Of a stretch of DNA of 64,000 nt, positions 23,574 to 34,536 are shown piece after piece. Below the pieces are notes generated by a model. The model saw nothing but the letters and a program-made list of their open reading frames with translations, did not search any database and was not told where the DNA came from. The DNA lies in contig VSDK01010371.1 in the NCBI GenBank assembly GCA_009767595.1, positions 1 through 64,000 of the forward strand. The letters are read 5' to 3'. Position 1 is the stretch's first letter, and each line of letters opens with the position of its first letter. The DNA is from Symbiodinium kawagutii (lineage: Eukaryota; Sar; Dinophyceae; Suessiales; Symbiodiniaceae). The translations under genes were made by a program, and so were the position numbers.

Positions 23574-24231
23574 TTTTGTGGCTGACCAGACCTGTTTGGA
23601 TAAGGGATGGAGGCCCTGAGAAGGTGAGGACATCACCGCCCAATGTGGTAGCATGTGGTAGTGTATTCTTTGACCGAATGGTTTGGTGTGGAAACTTGCT
23701 AGCTAGAGATTCGCTGTTCTCAAGACTATATAAGGTTCAAAACTTGCATGCTGCGCACTGTTAGTCCAGCGAACTCTCAACACCGAATCTTGAAGACTGA
23801 GCTGAGCGTAGATAAACTCAGATACAGAAGTTCATGAACTACAGTAAGTTTGCTGCGGCACTTGTGCCCGGGGTTGGCTGATTCACAAGAATTTCGGTTT
23901 TCTTGCTGCGAGGATTCTCTGCAATGCGAAATGGTTCAGGGCCATCGATCACCAATGGCCAGGGTCATATCAAACCTGCAAGGATGTGAACCGTGAAATG
24001 ATGACAACCAACAAATGAGTCGGCTTTACGCCATCAATGCTTTTGAGCATGTGTTAGACGATGGTAGCATCGCACATTTCAAAGCTGGTTTAGCTTCTAT
24101 GTTTCCCGAATGCGTAGCACGGGTTCTCGTTTCATAGTGGGGGTCTGGGGGTGGAGACGTGTTCGCTGGACGTTGCGTTTGTGCGCGCCGCCGTTCGCAA
24201 CCGACCGCAACCGTTCGCCGCCGACCGCGGT

Positions 24232-25068
24232 AGGGCCGTAAGGCCCGTACCATTGGGGGAAGCGTGTGGGGGTGGTCCTTTTGCGTGGCTTTGCGTGACC
24301 TGCAACCTTGTTTTGTGTGACAGGCGTGGCACTTTGTAGCATCTCAGCATGTCTCATGACGGGTACCAATTCCACTTTGCGTGGCAGCCGCCATAGATTC
24401 TACACTGGTGTGTTGGTGTGGTGGGTTGGTGTGGTCGGCAGTCAGGCCCATACCCTTGGGGGAAGCGTGTGGAGGCGTTCCGTGACGTGCCCAAAATGCA
24501 TTTGCGCGGTAGGGCTGTAAGGCCAGTACCATTGGGCGAAGCGTGTGGAGGTGGGCAATTTGGGTGGCTTTGTGTGACCTGCAACCTTGTTTTGTGTGAC
24601 AGGCGTGGCACTTTGTAGCATCTCAGCATGTCTCACGACGGGTCCCAAGTCCACTTTGCGTGGCAGGTGCAATAGATTCTGCACTGGTGTATTGGTGTGG
24701 TGTGTTGGTGTGGTGGGCCGTAAGGCCCGTACCATTGGGGGAAGCGTGTGGAGGTGTCCCATGACGTGTCCAAAGTCCGTTTTCGTGGTCGGGCAGTAAG
24801 GCCCGTATCATTGGGGGAAGCGTGTGGAGGTGGTCATTTTGCGTGGCTGTGCGTGACCTGCAACCTTGTTTTGCGTGACAGGCGTGGCACTTTGTAGCAT
24901 CTCAGCATGGCCCATGACGTGTCCCAAGTCCACTTTACGTGGCAGGTGCAATAGATTCTGCACTGGCGTGTTGGTGTGGTGTCTTGGTGTGGTGTGTTGG
25001 CGTGGTGTCTTGGTGTGGTGTGTTGGTGTGGTGTGGTGTGTTGGTGTGGTGTGGTGTGTTGGTGTGGT
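24232..25068. repeat. About 280-bp tandem repeat, three copies
   Basis: The landmark AACCTTGTTTTG(T/C)GTGACAGG occurs at about 24303, 24583 and 24862 (spacing 279-280). Each copy also carries CATTGGGGGAAGCGTGTGGAGG and GCACTTTGTAGCATCTCAGC. Overlapping 60-100 codon frames across it on both strands repeat the same peptides and are unlikely to be genes. Confidence 0.9.
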
Positions 25069-25412
25069 GTGGTCTGGTGTGGTGTGGTGTGGTCTGGTCT
25101 GGTCTGGTGTGGTGTGGTGTGGTGTGTTGGTGTGGTGTCTTGGGGTGGTGTGTTGNNNNNNNNNNNNNNNNNNNNNNNNNTTTATCAAAGATTGTCTCAG
25201 AAAGAGAGTCTCACCAAGAGTGTCTCACCAAGAGCGTCTCGCCAAAAATGGTGTGGTGTGTGGTGTGTCGGTGTGGTATTTTGGTGTGGTGTGGTGAGTT
25301 GGTGTGTTGGTGTGTTGGTGTGGTGTGGTGAGTTGGTGTGGTGTGGTGTGGCAAGTTGGTGTGCTGTGGTGTGGCAAGTTGGTGTGGTGTGGTGTGTTGG
25401 TGTGGTAGTCTT
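24960..25412. repeat. GTGTGGTGTGTTG repeat block split by a gap
   Basis: TTGGTGTGGTG-type repeats run from about 24960 to the Ns at 25156 and again from about 25240 to 25412. A short patch of the 14-bp AAGAGTGTCTCACC monomer lies between them (25187-25240), showing that the two repeat families are interleaved. Confidence 0.9.
25156..25180. other. Assembly gap (25 Ns)
   Basis: Unresolved bases inside tandem repeats. Frames that cross this point (for example those starting 24866, 24939 and 24976) are artefacts, and the true array length is unknown. Confidence 1.
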
Positions 25413-26822
25413 GCAAGAGTGTCTTACTCAGAGTGTCTTACCAGGAGTGTCGTACAAAGAGTGTCTCACAAAGAGTGTCTTACAAAGAGTGTCTTACCAA
25501 GAGGGTCTCACCAAGAGTGTCTCACCGAGAGTGTCTTACCAAGAGTGTCTCACCAAGAGTGTCTCACCAAGAGTGTCTCGCCAAAAGTGTCTTACAAAGA
25601 GTGTGTCACCAAGAGTGTCCCACCAAGAGTGTCTCACCAAGAGTGTCCCACCAAGAGTGCCTCACCAAGAGTGTCTTGCAAGAGTGTCTCGCCCGAAGTG
25701 TCTTACAAAGAGTGTGTCACCAAGAGTGTCCCACCAAGAGTGTCTCGCCAAAAGTGTCTTACAAAGAGTGTCCCACAAAGAGTGTCTTGCCAAGAGGGTC
25801 TTACAATTTGTGTCTCACAAAGAGTGTCTCGCCAAGAGTGTCCCACCAAGAGTGTCTCGCCAAAAGTGTCTTACAAAGAGTGTCCCACAAAGAGTGTCTT
25901 GCCAAGAGGGTCTTACAATTTGTGTCTCACAAAGAGTGTCTCGCCAAGAGTGTCCCACCAAGAGTGTCTCGCCAAAAGTGTCTTACAAAGAGTGTCCCAC
26001 AAAGAGTGTCTTGCCAAGAGGGTCTTACAATTTGTGTCTCACAAAGAGTGTCTCGCCAAGAGTGTCCCACCAAGAGTGTCTCGCCAAAAGTGTCTTACAA
26101 AGAGTGTCCCACAAAGAGTGTCTTGCCAAGAGGGTCTTACAATTTGTGTCTCACAAAGAGTGTCTCGCCAAGAGTGTCCCACCAAGAGTGTCTCGCCAAA
26201 AGTGTCTTACAAAGAGTGTCCCACAAAGAGTGTCTTGCCAAGAGGGTCTTACAATTTGTGTCTCACAAAGAGTGTCTCGCCAAGAGTGTCCCACCAAGAG
26301 TGTCTCGCCAAAAGTGTCTTACAAAGAGTGTCCCACAAAGAGTGTCTTGCCAAGAGGGTCTTACAATTTGTGTCTCACAAAGAGTGTCTCGCCAAGAGTG
26401 TCCCACCAAGAGTGTCTCGCCAAAAGTGTCTTACAAAGAGTGTCCCACAAAGAGTGTCTTGCCAAGAGGGTCTTACAATTTGTGTCTCACAAAGAGTGTC
26501 TCGCCAAGAGTGTCCCACCAAGAGTGTCTCGCCAAAAGTGTCTTACAAAGAGTGTCCCACAAAGAGTGTCTTGCCAAGAGGGTCTTACAATTTGTGTCTC
26601 ACAAAGAGTGTCTCGCCAAGAGTGTCCCACCAAGAGTGTCTCGCCAAAAGTGTCTTACAAAGAGTGTCCCACAAAGAGTGTCTTGCCAAGAGGGTCTTAC
26701 AATTTGTGTCTCACAAAGAGTGTCTCGCCAAGAGTGTCCCACCAAGAGTGTCTCACCAAGAGTGTCTCACCAAGAGTGTCTCACCAAGAGTGTCTTACCA
26801 AGAGAGTCCGACCAAGAGTGTG
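25412..26822. repeat. Satellite: 14-bp monomer in 112-bp higher-order repeats
   Basis: The monomer is close to AAGAGTGTCTCACC. From 25801 an 8-monomer unit of exactly 112 bp repeats: the diagnostic TTACAATTTGTG occurs at 25801, 25913, 26025, 26137, 26249, 26361, 26473, 26585 and 26697. Neither 14 nor 112 is a multiple of three and the monomer avoids stops, so frames of over 500 codons (KSVSPRVSHQECL) arise in all three phases. No gene is inferred. Confidence 0.95.
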
Positions 26823-27045
26823 AGCATTCGGGTTCGTGGGCTTCATCTTGTTTTTTTCTTCGAGGGCACACTGCCCTCCCAACAAGCCACCTTGACAGCA
26901 CCTTTGCATCATGTGGTCAATTGCAATTGCACGCTCAATATTTGAGGTACTTTAGTGTGTCTTTCCCCGAATCCAAGATAGCAACGGAGAGCCCATCATC
27001 ATGGCAAAAAAAAATCATAGATATGATATAGCTGATATTAAATGG

Positions 27046-27066
27046 CTCAAGCCCTACGGCTCAAGT
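27046..27066 (+). other. Possible relict spliced-leader tandem
   Basis: TGGCTCAAG at 27045-27053 and CGGCTCAAG 12-14 bp downstream both match the 3' end of the dinoflagellate spliced leader (which ends TTTTGGCTCAAG). This is the layout expected when a trans-spliced mRNA was reverse-transcribed into the genome and trans-spliced again. Only 8-9 bases of each copy match, so a chance duplication is possible. Confidence 0.35.
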
Positions 27067-27115
27067 CTATGGCTACGAGACCCTAGCGGGTAAATTTCCA
27101 ATTCATTTGCACTGC

Positions 27116-27760
27116 ATGTCCCATCATGGTAAGCTCATCGCGTGCATCGGATACAGTCTGAGACTTGCACAAAAGAGCGGGCAAACGACTACGATTGATC
27201 ACCTTTGGCACGGACTGTACTCTTTGACCCGCCAAGATGAACCTGTGAAACAGCCACTTTGTCTCTATACTGCTTTGGGTTTGGATCAGGATGTGGTAAT
27301 GAATCAGCACCCGACTTCTTCAAGTTGTGCTCAGTCAGCGACATTGGCATTGGGAGGTGACCTGATTCCACTGCAGCATTGTCCTCACATCCATCTTTCG
27401 GCTGCTCCGGCTAGACCGACAGCGCAAGGATGCTGCAACGTGGCCACGCAGACAGAGGTGGGCATGATTTCGATGCCCGACTTTGAGGCTTTTCTGGCAC
27501 GGTTCACAAAGGACGTGGAGAAACGTTTGTTTGACAACCTCAAACATCTTTGCGCCCCTTGCCCAGCTGAACCCACTTCACCGACATCATCGACAACTGT
27601 GTCTCAAGCCCCCTTGGCAGACGCAGGCATTATGGTGGATCAGCAATCAGAGTGTCCATCTTCTTTCGCTCGCCTTGTGGCCGTTCGTGGATCGGATGAG
27701 AAGCGCCAGCACCCGGAGCCTCACCAACAGAAGGCCGACAAATTGGCAGGAGTTGGATGA
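27116..27760 (+). CDS. Uncharacterised intron-free ORF, possible retrogene
   Basis: From ATG at 27116 the frame runs 214 codons to TGA. It encodes no known motif that I recognise. It has a mixed N-terminal part (MSHHGKLIACIGYSLRLAQK), a Cys/Ser/Pro-rich middle, a likely amphipathic helix (MPDFEAFLARFTKDVEKRLF) and a Pro/Ser/Thr-rich tail. It lies about 50 bp after the spliced-leader-like tandem, which would fit a processed cDNA copy. The overlapping frame 27483-27929 is open too but less coding-like. Confidence 0.45.
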   Translation: MSHHGKLIACIGYSLRLAQKSGQTTTIDHLWHGLYSLTRQDEPVKQPLCLYTALGLDQDVVMNQHPTSSSCAQSATLALGGDLIPLQHCPHIHLSAAPARPTAQGCCNVATQTEVGMISMPDFEAFLARFTKDVEKRLFDNLKHLCAPCPAEPTSPTSSTTVSQAPLADAGIMVDQQSECPSSFARLVAVRGSDEKRQHPEPHQQKADKLAGVG

Positions 27761-28464
27761 AACCTACACACCCAGATGCTTCGCGTACCTTTGTGCTTTG
27801 ACCTTGCTGTTTTGCCATGGCTTGGCTCCTGCACTGCGCATTCAAAGTTTCCTGTGGGTGCATGATAGTGCCCTCTTCCAAGAAATTCACGTTCTTGTTA
27901 AGTTTAGCTCGGTGTCTTGCAACTTTTGATGCCTTTTGTATTCCATTTGCACAGATCTACTGCATTTGTCGAAGCAGCGCCATATGTGCATGCTTCTATC
28001 TCGCCCCCGGCACAGCTCGGGCAGGGAGACCTGACGGCGATGGAGAGAGAGAGATATAGCTGATATTCAGTTGGTTGGTTCAATTCCGCCAGCCTTTCAT
28101 ATCATAGACAATCATCATACGCAATCATTTAGAGACAGTTGATAAGACATTACAGGTATACACTTGATAGTGCAGATATATATGAGTTATATGACCCTAG
28201 TTGGTACTTGATAGTGCAGATATATAAGTTATATAACCCTAGTTGATTGAGATTGGTTGTATGCTTCGTTGGCCACTGTGGATGATGTCCATTTTGGTGG
28301 GTTGCTGCGTGGTTTCGGTGAGGTCGCGCCGAAGCCGGAGAGGAGGCTGGGATGGGTCGACATGGGATGAGCCGCCATGCCATTGGTGGAGAAGAAAAAA
28401 GGCAAAAATGAGGAAGTAACTTTGATAGTCCACTGAAATGATTTTCATAGATGAGGCTAATCCA

Positions 28465-28501
<37 letters not shown>

Positions 28502-28744
28502 GGCTCATCATGCTATGAGGCTAACGATAAGTAACTGATGAGGCTAATTGAAAAAACATTGAAACATGTAACTTTGATAGTCAATGAAAAATGTAGATGA
28601 TGATTGTAATGATGGCTAATGAGAATGATGGCTAGTTGTAAAGTAATAAAGTAATATATTGTAATTATGATGATGATCAGTTAGTCATAATAGTGGTTTA
28701 TTGTAGTGATGGATGGAAATGATGGATGTAAATGATGGCTAGAA
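27761..28744. other. No gene; microsatellite
   Basis: Contains a GAT run at 28467-28501 and GATGGCTAATGA-type low-complexity DNA. No exon recognised. Confidence 0.5.
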
Positions 28745-29475
28745 ATGATGGGTTTCTGTGGTGGGGAATAGACAATGAACTATCGTCATTGGACAGTTAG
28801 ATGGTGCCTGTGTAGATGAATGAGCAAGTGCTAAGGGATTGCATACGGTCACTGTTTGTGGATAATGTGAGTGCAAAATCAACCTATGCACGGGTGGATT
28901 CCCTGTGCCTCCCTCCAACAAAACCTCACGGCTGTTGTATAGCTTTTGGCACCATATATCATCATTGATCCGAAGAAATGATGGGAAACACTGAAAAGTG
29001 CAAGGGGGCAAATATTCCCAACACCAACTGCGGCGGATGCCCCTTTCAGATACTTTCAGAGTTGATAAAACATATGTACAGAGGGTGTGATATGTCCAAT
29101 ATATTTCATTTTTGCATATTTTTGCTGACAATTACGTACAAAACGACCCACATGTGGGCTAGGACAGCTGTTGACAGCCACGCCCGCCAGAGAGAGAGGG
29201 CTACTATCCCATACATGAAGGATTTAAATCTTGCATTTTCAAGAAAACTAGATTTCAACAGCTGACCTTTCTCCCGCTTGGTTTTCTTAGTATCGGGACG
29301 CGTCATTGACAAGGCTGGGTTCTCTGGTCATGGGCCATCGATATTGGAATCGCTCGCCAGACCTTCAGGGGTTTTGACGGTGGAATAGCTATTGGGGTTG
29401 GATTGACACACACGTACACCTCAAGACCATCGTGGAAAGCTAGATGTCGAACAAAGAGAGGCTGATGTATTGGAA
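28745..29475. repeat. Segmental duplication, left arm (copy 1)
   Basis: About 700 bp is highly similar to 61095-61835. Shared blocks include TTTCAGATACTTTCAGAGTT with flanking GGATGCCCC, and GGTTTTCTTAGTATCGGGAC against GGTTTTCTTGGTTCCGGGAC. Frames on both strands are shared between copies but contain indels relative to each other, so no conserved protein is claimed. Confidence 0.9.
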
Positions 29476-31572
29476 AGGGAAGCCATTTGCAACTGAAATC
29501 CTTGAAATTTTCTTAGCATCACCCTCGCTTAAAAAATCAGTAGGAAATTCTTGGTCCTGTTTGAAATCAGTCGTACGGTCATGAGCCCAAGCCCCTGACC
29601 TGAAGGCAACGGAAGCAGGCGAAGCATCACCGGGCGGACCGTGTCTTGGTGAGAAGTTTGTACGCGATTCATTGTTGTTTGCTTGGGTTGTTGACACAAG
29701 CATGCACGTGCTTCTAATATATGACATCTAGTGACATTATTGCGTCAGCAAGCTTGCTGCTGGCAGTTTACCTTTTTCTTGACCACACAATAGTGAAATC
29801 AACGGATAGAGTTTTCGACTCAGAGAGGAGGAGTTCCGCCGAAGCACGTCCAAAGCGACATCAACCCTGCTGAATGAAAATTGCTAGGTCACAGGGTGCA
29901 GAGGCAGTTCGTCCCTACCATCACCAAGTAACTACCATGTTCAACGTTGTGAATGGACAAATGTTGGCTGAGGGTCAATAATGATGCTTACATGACTCAT
30001 GCTTGATCATGGGATGGTTCATAGCTGTGTTGAAAGGATCCTGCCTCAGGAGATGTGATGAGCGGCAGTTGGGATGTCACAACTGCCGAGGTCAGAAGAA
30101 AAGGACTTGGAGACAGCCCTTTTGCAGCTGAAGCATTGTGACTGGTCACGGCACTTTTGGATGGCAAAAGCACATCACCGTAATTCATTCATTACCGGGT
30201 CACTCTCACCTGGTGAGATGGGGATGTAAAGGAATAATTTAATGCATTCAAGGGGATCTATCCAAATTGTTGTTTCGTAATGTGCTTCGACGATTGCCTT
30301 GCTTGTATGTGTGTTTGTTTGCTTTCCTTCGGTTCCCTTTGCTCAGTCTTTTTTGCTTTGCTTAGCAATTGCTTCTTGTTTGGTTGGGTTGGCGGCAGGA
30401 ATCACCACTGACAGCAGCACATACCACCACCAGCACCAATGCCAGCACCAACACCAGCACCAACACCCGCAACAACACCAGCAGGCAGTCCTGGTAGTTT
30501 GAACCCCGCAGCGGGGGGGGGGGGGGCAGATCATTTCTTGACTATGCCACTTCTCTTTTGTTGGTGATGTGCGTCACTTGATCAAGGTGAGAGAGAGCAT
30601 GCCTACTTGCAGCAAATGCTTGGCTATGATGACGTCATTTTTCGCGAGGAGCCGTCCCAGACATGTCTCGATTCCCCTCAAGCCATCATTAGATGGAGAA
30701 CTAGGACGAACGGTGAGGTCGATCAACCAAAGAATTCCTGACAGTTGCAAAGTATGGTAGGTTGTTGACCATGATATTTGACTTCTGGGCTACCAAATGG
30801 GGTCCACAACATAGTGTTGTGAAGCCACAATTTGGGTGCTTGAAGGGTTTGACCCCAGAAGCAGATGCTTCCAGCTGCTGGGAAAGAGAAGTTGTGGTTG
30901 CTGTGGGCGAAAACCTTCATGCCTAAACTCTTTACGGTATGAACCAATGTTTAGACTTATTGTATCATCGGGTCACATTCAAACAGACGTTGGTTCCTTA
31001 AGATGATGGAAGTCACCGAGCAGAAAATTCATGTTTTCTTCTCACCCTGAAACGGTCCATTTTTTCTCGCATGATTTGCCTGGGTTTCGTTTGAGTAAAG
31101 GCAGATCTACTGACATGCACCAATAACACGATGCCTTTGAGGCGCGTGCGGTTTGGCTGTGGTCATTTTGTTGGGTTCCATGTTTGTTTCGCTGGTGCAA
31201 GGTGAAGATACTTTACCCATCTTTACATATTTTTACCCAATGAAGTATAGCACTGCAGCTCCACAACTCGCAAATTGCCGCAGGAGCGACTAGCTGAAAT
31301 CCGTCAGGTGCGAGCCGACCCAGTGTGGTCAGACATGTAGTTGGACCGTGTTGGACCCAAACATGTATAGAGCGACACTGGTCAACTTGGCATGCAGATA
31401 AGGTAGGGTTTTCGTTTTGCTCAGGTTGTTGCCGGTGAAGGCTTTGTTTGTGCTGGATCGGACATATTTTCAGAATACTCAAGGAATTCTGCTGTCAGAG
31501 CAGGAGCTGACCTTTGGGCCCACGGCAGTTTAGGATTGCAAGCATGTCCACTCTCCAGCTCGCTACCTTTAG
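29476..31572. other. Intron-like or intergenic; no confident gene
   Basis: Absent from the second copy at 61.8 kb. It includes a CAC/CAG-rich stretch (30420-30485, encoding His-Gln repeats) followed by a run of about 13 Gs near 30510-30526. Short frames have no recognisable content. Confidence 0.5.
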
Positions 31573-31714
31573 GTCGTTTACGTCACGGTTCGAGTGGCCC
31601 CGAAGAGAGATTTTGCTGTAGCCCAAGCCTTCAACAGGTTGTTGGTTTCGGCATTGTTCAACTGCAGCCATTTGGATGCTCTCATGGGGATTCAGGAATT
31701 CATTATGGAGTCAG
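31573..31714 (+). CDS. Exon candidate upstream of the EF-hand phosphoesterase
   Basis: The acceptor CTACCTTTAG ends at 31572 and the donor is GAGTCAG|GTGAAT. One frame reads VVYVTVRVAPKRDFAVAQAF, then NRLLVSALFNCSHLDALMGI, then QEFIMES. The phase at its end (one base) does not directly fit the next recognised exon, so another small exon or a different boundary is needed if they belong together. Confidence 0.45.
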
Positions 31715-31915
31715 GTGAATTAGCCACCACGCCCTGTGACTAGGGTTTTTCTCAATTTACATCTAGCAGCCATCCCGCCATCAACATCATCAACCAGAGA
31801 ACTTGTGCCACAATCAGCCAACCTCAAACTGCTCCTATGAACCGGCAGTCATAATGATCAGTGAATTATTCACATTAGTGGTGTTTCAGCACCATTTGGC
31901 TAGCGTCGATGAGCC

Positions 31916-33834
31916 ATGGTGAGCCGCATAGCACAACGATGGGCCAAAGGTGTCCCTGCTGTCTTGGGCGGCTGCCCATTGTTCAGGTCCCATGCCCATG
32001 TGATGTTCACCTCCAGTCAGCGGCGGAGCTTTTCAGTAGAACAGCTGAAGCAGAGCTTGGCGCTGCATCCGGAAGTTTCGAGATGTGTCTTCATTGAAAA
32101 TGTGGCTTATGTGGTCAGGAAGGAGGAGAAGGAGGATTCAGCGAGAACCAGCATTTTAGATGTCAGTCTTACCGATTGGGAGCTGGAAAAACACCTGCGA
32201 AGGAAGGCTACAGCGGGGCGAATTCCTCAGAGTTTGGTGCCACAGGTGCGGGTCTTAGATGAACTTCCTGCACCTGAAAGCTTCGTGGTGCCCTTCTCCT
32301 TGCTCCACATGTTGCTGGTGCTGTTTCAGGAGGTGGATGTCAGCAGGAAAAATCACATTTGCTTGGCCGAGTTCATTGACTTCTGCAAAAGCACCGAGCT
32401 CTTTACGCCCGATGAAGCCAGCCAGGTGCCAAACCACGAAATTTGTAGCTTGAGGTGGTGAATGATTGTGATGTTCACCCCTGGTCACCTTCAGTTTTGG
32501 ACGGTTGGAGTCATGACATGTCATGTCCATGACCATGGCCTCATGACCTCCCCTAGGTCTTTCTGAGCAAACGGTCCATGCCCACGACCTCGGAGATCTT
32601 ATTCAGTGAGAACGACATCTTCAACCTGGACGAATCCGACAAGGCCATGAAGTTCAACGACTTCCAGCAGCTGATCTTAGACGCGGGCATCGTTGACCTC
32701 ACATCCTTTCGGGCCATTGGTGATCCACTGGGAACTCCATTGGTCTCGTTCTTTGTGGATGAACGTGTGCTGAAGCTGATCCTCACCCATTGGTTCAAGA
32801 TCTATGATGTAGACCAAGATGGTCAGCTGCAACTGGAGGATTATGCACGTCTGGTGGCTGATTACCAGCTCCCCTTGACCGCTGCAGATGAGATCTACAC
32901 CCGGGTCGCCAAAGAGCGCCTGGCAGGTTTGGACTCCATGGATTTCCAGTCCTTGCTGGTGAAATCGGGCGTTCTGACCACTGGGACCTCGGTCGATAAG
33001 GATGACGAAATGGGTCGACTCTGGCGGCAGATCGAGGCTTCGCAGCAGTTTCTGGTTCCACATCGAGTCTTCATCGCCGATGGTCGTGCGGGCACTTCGT
33101 CACCTCAACCCTCCGGTCAGCATTTGCGCTTCGTGTGCCTGTCTGATACCCATGGTCAGCACCGGGAACTCTCATCTCGCTTGCCCCCAGGAGATGTGTT
33201 GCTTCATGGTGGCGATTTCTCCAACGACGGCAGCTTGGAAGAGGTCATGGACTTCGCTGCCTGGCTGCGATCCTTGCCGTATCGCCACAAGGTGTTGATT
33301 GGTGGAAACCATGAGCTCACCTTTGACCAAAATTATGAAGGGGACCGTGTGAAGGACAGCAGTGCTGCCAACTCTGTTCGTTCTGCCTTTCTCCAGTCCT
33401 TCAAGGACCAGGATGGAATCACTTACTTGGAAGATGAGGAGCTGGTCATTTCGGGTGTTCGGATCTATGGAAGCCCGTGGCAACCCGAGTTCCTGGACTG
33501 GGCATTCAACTTGCCCAGAGGTGATACCATTCGAGAGAAGTGGAAGGCGATCCCTACGAATGTGGATGTCCTGTTGGTCCATGGTCCACCCTTGGGCCGG
33601 GGCGATGCATTGGTCCCTTCCTTGAAACGCAGAGGCTGCATGGACCTCTTGTTGGAAATACAGGAGCGGATACGGCCGCAGTTTTGCGTTTTTGGGCACA
33701 TCCATGAGGGAGCCGGAGTGACCTTTGATGGTACGACTCATTTTGTCAACGCATCTTCCATGAATGAGCACTATCAATGCATTCACGCACCTCTGGTCTT
33801 TGACATCGCCATCAAGCAAGACAGCACTCCATGA
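31916..33834 (+). CDS. EF-hand and metallophosphoesterase fusion (two exons seen)
   Basis: Exons 31916-32425 and 32557-33834 join in phase 0 across a 131-bp GT-AG intron (CCAG|GTGCC ... CCCTAG|GTC). The joined frame continues DEASQ into VFLSKRSMPTTS. Exon 1 holds a degenerate EF-hand (DVSRKNHICLAE). Exon 2 holds a canonical one (DVDQDGQLQLED, near residue 76 of that exon's own ATG frame). A calcineurin-like phosphoesterase domain of the MPPED1/MPPED2 type follows, with metal-binding motifs in order: SDTHG, GGDFSN, GGNHEL, LLVHGPP and FGHIHEG. It should hydrolyse phosphodiesters or phosphomonoesters, perhaps under calcium control; the substrate is unknown. No signal peptide or membrane segment was seen. 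The true N-terminus may lie in upstream exons, since the open frame begins just after an in-frame TGA at 31910. A 3' fragment is duplicated at 61.84 kb. Confidence 0.8.
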
Positions 33835-34136
33835 GTTGGCTGTCGTGCATAGTTTCACCAGTTTCCAGGATTCAAAAAATGTTTCCATTTCTTGTGCCGG
33901 CTGATTTGTCAGTTTATTTGAGTCGCAGGCTAGCAGCTTCAATTTACTAGCCCGCCAGTGTCCCAAAACATATTGCCATTACAAGCATGAAATAAAGTTC
34001 CTTCCATCAGTCAGCATCTTTCAGCAAGTGTATGCCTTCCAGCAGCGTTTGAAACTAATGATCAGTATCCACGGGAATGATGCCATGCTCCTTCACGCTT
34101 TGAAATTGTTATGCATTATATAATATATGATGTATG

Positions 34137-34234
34137 CTGGCTGGTCGTTTCAAACATTTTTCATTTTCCCTATGATTAACTAACAAATGGTTGGTTGACT
34201 AATATTTTCCATAGGGGATGAAACCACCAACCAG
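34137..34234. mobile_element. 98-bp TIR insertion (CTGGYTGGTSGTTTCA ends)
   Basis: It begins CTGGCTGGTCGTTTCA and ends TGAAACCACCAACCAG; the inverted ends match at 14 of 16 positions. The paralogous site in copy 2 reads GATGAATATGTTGAAGC with no insertion. Left and right flanks here are GATGTATG and AATATGTTGAAGC, giving a probable short (about 4-bp, TATG) target duplication. It is non-coding. Confidence 0.75.
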
Positions 34235-34536
34235 AATATGTTGAAGCTTTATGAAACTTCCAACCTAAGCATATACCTGAACATACCTAAACCTATGCAT
34301 AAGAATGTATGTTGCTATTGAAAGGCAGATGCCAACTTCGGCATGACGTCGCTGCAGTTGCCTTGTTGGTGAGCTGAGCCGCCACGCGCCACGGGGCCCA
34401 CGGGGGCCCTGCCAGGTGGAGGCAGAAGTGGACTTCGCATAGCGCCGTCTGCATGGAGACGGACTGGCGCGGAAGCTGCGGGGCGGCGTTGTTCATTGGA
34501 CCATGGAAGCCGGGCCACCAATGGGGTATGTACATG

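Noticed and set aside
23724..23735. TATA-like CTATATAAGG as a promoter
   Set aside because: Dinoflagellates generally lack canonical TATA boxes, and no gene start was found just downstream.
25801..26750. CRISPR-like regular direct repeats
   Set aside because: The units are contiguous 112-bp blocks with no unique spacers, in a eukaryotic context with no cas genes.
24976..27031. Three 530-615 codon plus-strand ORFs
   Set aside because: Translations of the 14-bp satellite in different phases; one also crosses Ns. Identical peptides appear in all frames.
29106..29312. Conserved protein in the duplicated left arms (28.7-29.5 and 61.1-61.8 kb)
   Set aside because: Shared frames on both strands reflect nucleotide similarity of a recent duplication. 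Indels between copies shift the frames, so protein-level constraint is not shown.
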